A DNA stretch of 64,000 bases. Origin: Methyloversatilis sp. RAC08 (GTDB taxonomy: Bacteria; Pseudomonadota; Gammaproteobacteria; Burkholderiales; Rhodocyclaceae). Position 1 is the first letter of the stretch. Every line of letters starts with the position of its first letter. The stretch is from NCBI RefSeq assembly GCF_001713355.1, contig NZ_CP016448.1, forward strand, positions 1,178,001 to 1,242,000. The letters run 5' to 3'. The notes below the pieces were generated by a model. That model did not search any database. It was not told the DNA's origin and saw only the letters and a program-made list of their open reading frames with translations. Shown piece by piece: positions 36,096 to 43,763 of the stretch. The position numbers were made by a program, and so were the translations under genes.

Positions 36096-37006
36096 GCGCC
36101 CCGCTTCGGCAATATGACGCGCCGCACCCGGACACGATTTTCGACGCCGGCTGGCTCGCACTGCGCTGCCCAGCCGACACAGCCGCCCGTGCCGACACAC
36201 TGAACCGGCTGGCGCACGACTGGTTGCGCGCCCGGGCCGGCCGGCCGCTGCGACTGATCGATCTGGGCAGCGGCAGCGGCGCCAATCCGCACTACCTGGC
36301 GCCCCGGCTGCCCGGACCGCAGCACTGGCTGCTGGTCGATCACGACCCGGCGCTGCTCGAGCTGGCACGAGGCAGCTGCGGCGCGTTGTGCGACAGCGAC
36401 GGCCAGCCGATCGGGGTCGACACCCGGCTGCGTACGCTGAACGGGCTGGCCGAGGACGACTTTGCCGGCAGCGATCTGGTCAGCGCTTCGGCGCTGATCG
36501 ATCTGGTCGACGAGGGCTGGCTGGTCCGCTTTGCCGACGCCTGTACTTACGCCGGCTGTGCGGTGCTGATCGTGCTCAGCGTGGATGGTCACTGGGTGAT
36601 CGACGATGGCGAGGTGGCCGATCCGGACGACGCCTTCGTGCGCACTGCGTTCAACGCGCACCAGCAAAGAAACAAGGGCGCTGGCGATGGTGGTGTGGGC
36701 AGGAAGTCAGGGCCGGCGCTCGGCGCCCGCGCCGCGCCGCGGCTGGCGACGCTGCTCGAAGCGCAGGGTTTTGTCGTCACGCTGGCCTACAGTCCCTGGG
36801 TCATTCACATGGTCGATATCGGCCAGCGCGCGCTCGCGGCCGCACTGCTCGACGGCTGGCGCGCCGCAGCCGTCGAGCAGTGCCCGCACGCGGCCGCGCG
36901 CATCGAAGCCTGGCACGCGCGCCGGCAACTGGCACTGGCGCATGACTCGACCCGGATCGAAGTGGGCCATTTCGATCTGTACGCCGAGCCGGGCGCACGC
37001 ACATGA
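36092..37006 (+). CDS. Class I SAM-dependent methyltransferase
   Basis: 304 residues. Motif I is LIDLGSGSGANPHYLAPRL (about 54-72), followed by HWLLVDHDPALLELA with the acidic ribose-binding residue. The C-terminal half is less conserved and I cannot predict the methyl acceptor. It lies between the glycosyltransferase and the flippase-like gene with 4-base overlaps at both ends, so it likely methylates the same compound that is glycosylated. Confidence 0.82.
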   Translation: MSAPLRQYDAPHPDTIFDAGWLALRCPADTAARADTLNRLAHDWLRARAGRPLRLIDLGSGSGANPHYLAPRLPGPQHWLLVDHDPALLELARGSCGALCDSDGQPIGVDTRLRTLNGLAEDDFAGSDLVSASALIDLVDEGWLVRFADACTYAGCAVLIVLSVDGHWVIDDGEVADPDDAFVRTAFNAHQQRNKGAGDGGVGRKSGPALGARAAPRLATLLEAQGFVVTLAYSPWVIHMVDIGQRALAAALLDGWRAAAVEQCPHAAARIEAWHARRQLALAHDSTRIEVGHFDLYAEPGART

Positions 37007-37947
37007 TCACAGGCCGCGCCGTACGGCGCTACGCGCTCGGTGCCGCGCTGCTGATCGGCCTGGCTCTGACGCTGGACAGCGCGGCGATCGGCGCCGCCAT
37101 CGCCAGTGCATCGCCCGGCTGGCTGATCGCCGCACTGCTGCTGAGCGTGCCGCAGGTGGCGCTGTCGGCCTGGCGCTGGCGCTACACCGCCGCCCGGCTG
37201 GGCGCGCCGCTGGGCCGGCGGCAGGCGTACGCCGAGTACTACCTCGCCACCTTTCTGAACCAGGTGCTGCCGGGTGGCGTGGCTGGCGATGCGGCGCGTG
37301 CATGGCGACATGCGCGAGAGAGCGATGCCGGCCACGCCGCCTGGCAGGCGGTGGTGATCGAGCGCGCATCCGGCCAGTTCGTGCTGCTGCTGTGCGCCCT
37401 GGCAGGGCTGGCCGCGTCGGCGCCACTGCAGTTTGCGCTGGTGCGCGCAGTCGACGGCAGGGCCGGCTGGATCATCGCCGCGCTGCTCTCCGCCGCCGTG
37501 GCGGTGGCTGTGCTGCTGCGCCGCCGTGCTCAGCTGTCCGGGCGCATCGGTGCAGTGCTCAGGCGCAGCCTGCTGGCGCGCGAGGTGTGGCCGGTGCAGC
37601 TTGTGGCGTCGGCCGGCGTCGTGCTGAGCTACATCACCGTATACATATGCTGTGCGCGCATGATCGGCGTGACGCTGCCGACGGCCGAACTGTGGCCGCT
37701 GCTGCCCTGGGTGCTGTTCGCGATGGCGATTCCGCTGTCGGTCGCCGGCTGGGGCGTGCGCGAAGGCGCAGCCGCCCTGATCTGGGCGGCCGCCGGGCTG
37801 GACCCGGCGCAGGGCGTGGCGATTTCCGTGACCTACGGTCTGGTGGTGCTGCTGTCCAGCCTGCCCGGCGCGTGGATGCTGCTGCGTCAGCGCACCCGCA
37901 TCGGGTCGAATTCGAGATCGAACAACGTATCGCTGCCGCAGGCATAG
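37003..37947 (+). CDS. Flippase-like membrane protein (LPG synthase TM / YbhN family)
   Basis: 314 residues with about seven to eight hydrophobic helices. YYLATFLNQVLPGGVAGDAAR is the signature loop of the lysylphosphatidylglycerol synthase transmembrane family (PF03706), and the C-terminal AIPLSVAGWGVREGAAALIW is also typical. Members are suspected lipid flippases or polyprenyl-linked transporters. Its presence at the end of the run suggests a membrane-bound or exported product. The last 61 bases overlap the 3' end of the converging reductase gene. Confidence 0.82.
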   Translation: MITGRAVRRYALGAALLIGLALTLDSAAIGAAIASASPGWLIAALLLSVPQVALSAWRWRYTAARLGAPLGRRQAYAEYYLATFLNQVLPGGVAGDAARAWRHARESDAGHAAWQAVVIERASGQFVLLLCALAGLAASAPLQFALVRAVDGRAGWIIAALLSAAVAVAVLLRRRAQLSGRIGAVLRRSLLAREVWPVQLVASAGVVLSYITVYICCARMIGVTLPTAELWPLLPWVLFAMAIPLSVAGWGVREGAAALIWAAAGLDPAQGVAISVTYGLVVLLSSLPGAWMLLRQRTRIGSNSRSNNVSLPQA

Positions 37948-38747
37948 CTGCGAGATCGCGGCCGCAGCGCCTCGTCGAGCGTGCCGATCGGCGGCAAGGT
38001 CAGACCGGGCCGGCCGGAGCCGATCAGCAGTGGCGCGACCATTATGTGCAGCCGGTCGAGTGCGCCGGCCTGCAGGAAGCGCGATACCGTCACCCCGCCC
38101 CCCTCGATCAACACCCGCTTCAGCCCGCGCGAGGCGAGCAGCGCGAGCATTGCCTGCGGCGCGAACCCGCAGTCGGTGGCGGCCAGATGGACACACTCGA
38201 CGTGCGCGGACGCCCGCGACGCTACGCTGTCGTGACCGTCTGCGACCACATGCAGCGTTGGCGCATCGGCCTGTTCGAACAGCGGTCCGCTGCGCTGCGC
38301 GCGTCCGCGCGGGTCGAGTACGACGCGCACCGGATGCGGCCCGGCGACGTGGCGCACCGTCAGCTGCGGTCGATCGGCATCCGCGGTGCCGACGCCCACC
38401 ACGACCGCATCGACCACCGCACGCAGCCGGTGCAGGTGGCGACGCGCCTCGTCGCCATTTATATAGTGCGAATGACCGCTGTCGGTGGCGATGCGTCCGT
38501 CCAGGCTCTGGCCGATCTGCGCGATGGCGAGCAGCCCGCCACGCGCCACCAGCGGCAGGAAGATGTCGAACAGCGCCGCCGCTGCTGGGCCGGCCGGCGG
38601 GGTACTCGTCCACCCGCCGCCCTGCGCCACGTCGAGCGTGACGTGCTCATGACGGAAACTTGTCAGCGCGATTGCGGACCAATCGACGCAACGGGCCTGA
38701 AGGACGAGGGCCCACGCTTCATCTTCGGCGACTTCGGTCAGCGACAT
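37887..38747 (-). CDS. Stand-alone RibD-type reductase (dihydrofolate reductase fold)
   Basis: About 286 residues. The reductase domain starts near residue 75: LAIAQIGQSLDGRIAT, then HSHYINGDEARRHLHRLRA, VVGVGTADADRPQLTVR and VLIEGGGVTVSRFLQAG, all as in the C-terminal half of RibD or in ArfC/Rib7. The deaminase half is missing; instead about 70 unrelated residues precede it. In archaea and fungi such stand-alone enzymes reduce the ribosylamino-pyrimidinone made from GTP. Here it is divergent from a GTP cyclohydrolase II gene, which suggests a dedicated branch. The start is uncertain (a GTG three codons upstream is possible). Confidence 0.8.
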   Translation of the reverse strand: MSLTEVAEDEAWALVLQARCVDWSAIALTSFRHEHVTLDVAQGGGWTSTPPAGPAAAALFDIFLPLVARGGLLAIAQIGQSLDGRIATDSGHSHYINGDEARRHLHRLRAVVDAVVVGVGTADADRPQLTVRHVAGPHPVRVVLDPRGRAQRSGPLFEQADAPTLHVVADGHDSVASRASAHVECVHLAATDCGFAPQAMLALLASRGLKRVLIEGGGVTVSRFLQAGALDRLHIMVAPLLIGSGRPGLTLPPIGTLDEALRPRSRSYACGSDTLFDLEFDPMRVR

Positions 38748-38844
38748 CCGCAACACATTCCTTCATGGGGTGACTGCCTCGACACGACAACGGACGGGCA
38801 GCGGGCGTCTTCGAACAACATCCATATCGAATCGGAAACACGAC

Positions 38845-39969
38845 ATGCGCCAAGCCGAACGAGCCCTGTTTGACCTGCGACGCGGCGTCCCGGTGCTGCT
38901 GGCCGACGCCGGCAGCGACACCCTGATCCTGCCGGTCGAAGCGCTGACCGACGACGCGCTGGCCGACGCACAGCTGCTGACCGGCAGCGTGCCGCAACTT
39001 GTGCTGTCGCGCCATCGCCTGGCCTCACTTGGCCACCTTATCAGCGATGAGGCGCAGGCGCTGACATCGACCGGCGTGACCGACAGCGCGCTGCTGCGCC
39101 GGCTGGCCAGTGCGCGCGACGCCCGGCTGCCCGATGGTCTGCGGCGCGCGCCGGCCAGCGCGGCCGCTGCAGCCGCGCTGCGCCTGCTCGGACGCGCACA
39201 GCTCTTGCCGGCAGCGGTCGCCTTCCCGGTGCTGTCGGCGCGCGCCGCGCTGGTCGCCGGCGAAATCGCCTGCGGCAATCTGCTGTCGGTCAGTACGGCC
39301 GACGTGCTGGCGCTGTGCGACGGCGGTCACGGCGTACTCACGCGCATCAGCGAAGCACGCATTCCGCTGGCCGACGCCGAAGAAGCACGCTTCGTGCTGT
39401 TCCGCGAGGCCGACGGCGTGCGCGAGCACGTCGCCATCGTCATCGGCGAGCCGGACGACTGGGCCGAACCGGTGCCGGTGCGGCTGCATTCGTCCTGCCT
39501 GACCGGCGATCTGTTCGGCAGTCTGCGCTGCGACTGCGGCGAACAGCTGCGCCGCGGCGTCGCGGCAATCAATTCGCAGGGCGGCGGCGTACTGCTCTAC
39601 CTGTCGCAGGAAGGGCGTGGCATCGGGCTGGCGAACAAGCTGCGCGCCTACGCGCTGCAGGACGACGGCCTCGACACCATCGATGCCGACCAGGTCATCG
39701 GTTTCGGCGACGACGAGCGCGATTTCCGCATCGCGCACCAGATCCTCGATCAGCTGGGCGTGTCGCGCGTGCTGCTGCTGACCAACAATCCGGGCAAGAT
39801 CGACGCGCTGCGCCATGCCGGCATCAATGTGGTGGCGCGACAGGCTATCTACGGTGACCTCACGTCGCAGAACCAGCGCTACCTGGAAACCAAGGCGCGC
39901 CGGCAGGGGCACAGCCTGGGCGAGCTGCTCGGCATGCGGCCGCTGGCCGACGGCGCCGGCCGTGCCTGA
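38845..39969 (+). CDS. GTP cyclohydrolase II paralogue with degenerate RibB-like N-terminal domain
   Basis: 374 residues. The C-terminal 200 residues are a complete GTP cyclohydrolase II: zinc ligands in CLTGDLFGSLRCDCGEQL, LSQEGRGIGLANKLRAY, and DERDFRIAHQILDQLGV followed by LLTNNPGKIDAL. The N-terminal 160 residues align in outline with DHBP synthase (DLRRGVPVLLADAGSDTLIL against the RibB start) but lack the acidic DDEDRENEGD catalytic segment, so that half should be inactive. The cell should also have a housekeeping RibA; this copy sits among pterin/flavin paralogues and probably feeds a special pathway from GTP. Confidence 0.85.
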   Translation: MRQAERALFDLRRGVPVLLADAGSDTLILPVEALTDDALADAQLLTGSVPQLVLSRHRLASLGHLISDEAQALTSTGVTDSALLRRLASARDARLPDGLRRAPASAAAAAALRLLGRAQLLPAAVAFPVLSARAALVAGEIACGNLLSVSTADVLALCDGGHGVLTRISEARIPLADAEEARFVLFREADGVREHVAIVIGEPDDWAEPVPVRLHSSCLTGDLFGSLRCDCGEQLRRGVAAINSQGGGVLLYLSQEGRGIGLANKLRAYALQDDGLDTIDADQVIGFGDDERDFRIAHQILDQLGVSRVLLLTNNPGKIDALRHAGINVVARQAIYGDLTSQNQRYLETKARRQGHSLGELLGMRPLADGAGRA

Positions 39970-39985
39970 GCACGCCGCGGCCCGC

Positions 39986-40822
39986 TCAGCGTGGCACCGG
40001 CTTGAGCGGTGCCGGATCGAAGTCATGCGCCTCGTCGATCAGCTGCGCCAGCCGGGCGGCGTAGTGATCGACCAGCCGGGCGCCCAGTGCGGCGCTGGCG
40101 TGCTGCGCGTTGCCGGTGGCGCCCGAGATGTGCAGGTCCTGCGCCATCCAGCCAAAGCCCGCTTCACCTTCCGGTCCGAGCAGGCAGCCGTCGGCCGCCA
40201 TGCGCGCACCCAGACTGCGGAAGTCGCCGAGCGCCTCGCGGCGCACCGCGTGCGGCAACAGATGCAGCATCATCGAGGTTTCCAGCGCGCCGCCGTGCAG
40301 GCCATGCCGAAGTTCGTCTGCATCGAGCACGCCCGCCGGCAGTGCGAAGCGGAAGTAATGGGCACGCACCACCAGCATGCCGTGCGCGGCGCGCAGCTTC
40401 AGCGCGGCCAGATCGACCAGCGCCTTGTTGCCACCATGGCTGTTGAACAGCACCAGGCGCCGGAAACCGGCACGCGCCACGCTGTCGCCCAGTTCGCACA
40501 GCGCAGCCAGCGCGGTTTCGGGGCTCAGGCTCAGGGTGCCGGCGAAAGCGGTGTGTTCCAGACTGAGCCCGACGGTCAGCGGCGGCAGCACGCACACCGG
40601 CACACCGGCGCGCACACGCGGCAGCGCTGCGGCGACCAGTCCGTTCGCGATATCGAGATCGGTGCTCAGCGGCAGGTGTTCGCCATGCTGTTCGATCGCC
40701 GCCAGCGGCAGCACCGCCACGCCGCCGCGCGCGGCGCGCTGTGCGATACGCTGCGGCGTCAGGTCCTGCCACCAGGGGCTGTCGCCCGACTGCACTTCAC
40801 CTGCACCTGCACCGTCTGTCAT
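39986..40822 (-). CDS. Creatininase-family amidohydrolase (ArfB/MftE-like)
   Basis: 278 residues. Metal-binding motifs of the family are all visible: PLAAIEQHGEHLPLSTD (Glu, His, Asp), LFNSHGGNKALVD and GGALETSMMLHLLP. Members include creatininase, mycofactocin MftE and archaeal ArfB, which deformylates the first pyrimidine product of GTP ring opening. Placement next to a GTP cyclohydrolase II and a RibD-type reductase favours an ArfB-like role, but no residue allows me to separate these. GGAG lies seven bases upstream of the ATG. The gene converges with the cyclohydrolase gene (16-base gap). Confidence 0.82.
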   Translation of the reverse strand: MTDGAGAGEVQSGDSPWWQDLTPQRIAQRAARGGVAVLPLAAIEQHGEHLPLSTDLDIANGLVAAALPRVRAGVPVCVLPPLTVGLSLEHTAFAGTLSLSPETALAALCELGDSVARAGFRRLVLFNSHGGNKALVDLAALKLRAAHGMLVVRAHYFRFALPAGVLDADELRHGLHGGALETSMMLHLLPHAVRREALGDFRSLGARMAADGCLLGPEGEAGFGWMAQDLHISGATGNAQHASAALGARLVDHYAARLAQLIDEAHDFDPAPLKPVPR

Positions 40823-40974
40823 GCGCTGTCTCCGTTGAACGCTCTGGCGCCGCCTGTCCGGCCCGATACTACCGGGCTCGTCGACCGGCAGCGCACCCGC
40901 ACCGCGCCGACGGTCCCGACCCGGAAGTCGGAGCGCCGGAGTCCGAGCTTCTCTGAGCCATTTTGAGTCCTTTC

Positions 40975-42672
40975 ATGCCCCACGTTATCGCGACGCTTCA
41001 CAGCGTTCTTCGACTGCTGCTTGCGCTGATCGTGCTCAATGCGCTGCTCGCCTTCGGCAATCTGTGGCCGAGCGCCTGGCCGCGCCCCGAGGCGCGCCTG
41101 TCGGTCGAGTTGTTCGGCGCCCTCATTGTTCTGGTGCTGTGGGCGCGCTGGCGCGGTGGCGTATCGGCGCGGGTAATCGGCGGTGTCGCGGCGCTCGCCT
41201 GTCTGTGGGTGCTGCTGCACTACATCGACGTGACCATTCCGGCGCTGCTCGGCCGGCCGGTCAACGCTTACTGGGACGGCCAGCACCTGTGGCAGCTGGC
41301 GCGCATGGGTGGCGAATTCGCCGCCGGCTGGCAGATTGCCGCCGTACTGCTCGCCGCCTGTGCCGGGCTGGCACTGCTGTTCATGCTGGTGCGCGCCTGC
41401 GTGCGCGCGCTTGCCGCCGCGGCCGCCAGGCCACGCTGGCAGCTGCCGCTGGCCGCGCTCGGGACTGCCGTGTTGCTGACGCACGGCGCGGCGTCGGTCG
41501 CCCACCATGACCTGCAGCGGATGTTCGCGCCGCCGGTCGGTACGATGGTGGCGGCGCAGGCCAGCCTGCTGAGCCGTGCGCTGTCGCGCAGCGCAGGCGA
41601 ACAGCGGCTCGGCCCCGGACCGGTGTTCGACGGCGATATCGCTGCGCTCGGCGGCGCCGACGTGTTCGTGCTGTTCGCCGAAGCCTATGGCGCGATCACG
41701 TTCGACCGCCCGGAACTGGCCGCCGCGCTGGCGGAACGCCGCAGTGCGCTGCAGCACGCGCTCGACACCGGCGGCCGGCAGGTCGTGTCGGCGCGCGTCA
41801 CGTCGCCCACTTTCGGCGGTGCATCGTGGCTGGCGCACGCGGCACTGCTGTCCGGCATCGACACGCACGACCCGGACGACTACGCGCTGCTGCTCACCAC
41901 GCAGCGCCCGACACTGGTCAGCCACTTCGCGCAGCACGGCTACCGAACGATAGGCTGGATGCCCGGCCTGCAACGGCCCTGGCCCGAGGGTGCCTTCTAC
42001 GGTTTCGACCGTCTGGCGGACGCCGACAACACCGGCTATGCCGGCCTGCCCTTTGGCTACTGGCGCATTCCGGATCAGGTGTCGATCGCGCTGCTGCAGC
42101 AACAGGAGTTGCCGGGCGCAGGGCATGACGCCGCCAGCTACGGCCTGCGCACCGTGGCGCTGCATGCCGCCGACGCGTCGGCGCCGCGCACGCCGCGCTT
42201 CATCGTGTTCCCCACGCTCACCACGCACGCGCCGTTCCGGCCGGTGCCGCCGTATCTGGCCGACCCGCAGCGATTGCTCGCGGACGACGCGTTCTCCGAT
42301 GAGGATGTCAGCCGGGCGCTGAACGCACCCGTGTCGTGGACCGACCCGACGCCAGCCTACATCGATGCGATGCACTACCAGTTCGACTGGCTGACCCGCT
42401 GGCTGCGTGAAGAGGCGCCGCGGCACATGCTGCTCATCGTGATCGGCGACCACCAGCCGATCGGCGGCGTCACCGGGCCGAATGCGTCATGGGAGGTTCC
42501 GGTGCATGTGATCGGCACCGATGCGGCGTTGCTGGCGCGCCTGGAAACCGCCGGATTCCGTCGCGGGCTGCAGCCCGACGTGACGGCGATCGGGCCGATG
42601 CATGGCCTGACGCAAACGCTGATCGACGCGTTTGCCGGCGATCTCAGCCAGCGGAACGCCCGGACGCCCTGA
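40975..42672 (+). CDS. Membrane sulfatase-fold protein (LTA synthase/phosphoethanolamine transferase-like)
   Basis: 565 residues. Four to five membrane helices occupy about the first 170 residues; a large extracytoplasmic alkaline-phosphatase-superfamily domain follows. Its metal sites are suggested by VFVLFAEAYGAITFD and by VIGDHQPIGG near residue 500, and the nucleophile Thr or Ser by SPTFGGASWLAHAALLSG. Relatives transfer phospho-alcohols from lipids or hydrolyse sulfate esters. The ATG has no good ribosome site; an in-frame TTG four codons upstream is an alternative. It is divergent from the creatininase-type gene and its 3' end overlaps the AraC-type gene by 29 bases. Confidence 0.75.
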   Translation: MPHVIATLHSVLRLLLALIVLNALLAFGNLWPSAWPRPEARLSVELFGALIVLVLWARWRGGVSARVIGGVAALACLWVLLHYIDVTIPALLGRPVNAYWDGQHLWQLARMGGEFAAGWQIAAVLLAACAGLALLFMLVRACVRALAAAAARPRWQLPLAALGTAVLLTHGAASVAHHDLQRMFAPPVGTMVAAQASLLSRALSRSAGEQRLGPGPVFDGDIAALGGADVFVLFAEAYGAITFDRPELAAALAERRSALQHALDTGGRQVVSARVTSPTFGGASWLAHAALLSGIDTHDPDDYALLLTTQRPTLVSHFAQHGYRTIGWMPGLQRPWPEGAFYGFDRLADADNTGYAGLPFGYWRIPDQVSIALLQQQELPGAGHDAASYGLRTVALHAADASAPRTPRFIVFPTLTTHAPFRPVPPYLADPQRLLADDAFSDEDVSRALNAPVSWTDPTPAYIDAMHYQFDWLTRWLREEAPRHMLLIVIGDHQPIGGVTGPNASWEVPVHVIGTDAALLARLETAGFRRGLQPDVTAIGPMHGLTQTLIDAFAGDLSQRNARTP

Positions 42673-43537
42673 GTTTTGCCGGCGTCAGGCCGAGCCGGGC
42701 GTGCAGCACGCGGGTCATGTGCGCCTGATCGGAGAAACCGCACGAGGCCGCAACTTCCTTCACCGCCAGATCGCCTATCGTCAGCAGTTCGCGCGCCCGC
42801 TTCACGCGCTGGTCGATCACGAAGGCGTGCGGCGCGCGTCCCTGGGTTTCGCGGAACCGGCGACTGAAGGTGCACACGCCCAGCCCCGCCGCTACGGCCA
42901 TGTCTTCCAGCGTCAGCGCCTCGTGCAGCCGCGATTCGATCAGATCGAGCACGCGCCGCAACTGGGCGGACGACAACCGCCCCGGATCTTTCGATGACCG
43001 GAAGCGCACATCGGCGTAATTGCGCAGCAGGTGCACCGCAAGCTGGGTGCCGAGCGCCTCGACGTACAGCGGGCCGCCCATGCCGTGCTGCGTCGCTTCA
43101 CTGGTGATGGCGTCGGTGATGGCGACCAGCGTCGGGTCCTTGGCGCACAGCACATCGCGCAGCCTCACCTCGGCCACCGAGCGTTCGGTGACCTCGCTGG
43201 CCACACGGTCCATCAGGGTGTTCGACAGATAGACGTGCGACACATCGACATCCTGCGTCCAGTGCCAGTGCGACGCCTGCGACATCGTCAGCAGCGAGGC
43301 GTCGCCCGGCGCGCACTGGGCACGCGACCAGCGATCGTCGAAGCAGCGGTCCATCGGCGTCTGGCCGGCGGCGTAGCGCACGACCATGAAGTGGTCGAGC
43401 GGGGGGATGAATACGTCCAGCCCGGTGTAGTGATAGGCCCGGTGGGAAACCCCCTTCCAGCCGAGCTTGTCGCTCGACGACAGTATGGTTCCCGGTACCC
43501 AGTCAAGCAGTTCTTCCGGTGTGATGGCGCGTCCCAT
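42644..43537 (-). CDS. AraC-family transcriptional regulator
   Basis: 297 residues. The C-terminal 100 residues form two helix-turn-helix units: LTLEDMAVAAGLGVCTFSRR and VKEVAASCGFSDQAHMTRV, ending with a variant of the AraC signature. The N-terminal part (about 1-190) should be a cupin-type effector domain; its opening FIPPLDHFMVVRY segment is unlike AraC itself. GGAGGAG precedes the ATG. It lies 227 bases downstream of the Baeyer-Villiger monooxygenase gene on the same strand, beyond a terminator, and may regulate that gene. The effector is unknown. Confidence 0.88.
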   Translation of the reverse strand: MGRAITPEELLDWVPGTILSSSDKLGWKGVSHRAYHYTGLDVFIPPLDHFMVVRYAAGQTPMDRCFDDRWSRAQCAPGDASLLTMSQASHWHWTQDVDVSHVYLSNTLMDRVASEVTERSVAEVRLRDVLCAKDPTLVAITDAITSEATQHGMGGPLYVEALGTQLAVHLLRNYADVRFRSSKDPGRLSSAQLRRVLDLIESRLHEALTLEDMAVAAGLGVCTFSRRFRETQGRAPHAFVIDQRVKRARELLTIGDLAVKEVAASCGFSDQAHMTRVLHARLGLTPAKLRASGRSAG

Positions 43538-43715
43538 CGTTTTCTCCTCCTGCCGGTCCGGTGCGGCTGATCGCCTGCCCTGAACATTATCGTCGGGGCT
43601 TAGTCTGCGTTCGACATGTGCCGACGCGTTGCATTCCCTGGGCCGAGCTTACCAGAGCGTCGCCGGCCCGGCTGTGACCGGGTCGCGACCGGAGCGTGCC
43701 GCAGCCGACATGAAA

Positions 43716-43737
43716 ACGGGGGCCCCAAGGCCCCCGT
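43716..43737 (-). terminator. Rho-independent terminator after the monooxygenase gene
   Basis: The inverted repeat ACGGGGGCC...GGCCCCCGT forms a nine-base-pair GC-rich stem. On the minus strand it is followed by TTTTCA. It lies 26 bases beyond the stop of the monooxygenase gene and should end its transcript before the AraC-type gene. Confidence 0.75.
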
Positions 43738-43763
43738 CCCGTGCGTCCGCGACCGGCGGTGCG

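Noticed and set aside
36606-38873. Very long open frame on the plus strand (about 755 codons) and a 602-codon frame on the minus strand at 36805-38613
   Set aside because: Both run across the methyltransferase, flippase-like and reductase genes in other frames. The real genes have clear motifs and 4-base overlaps.
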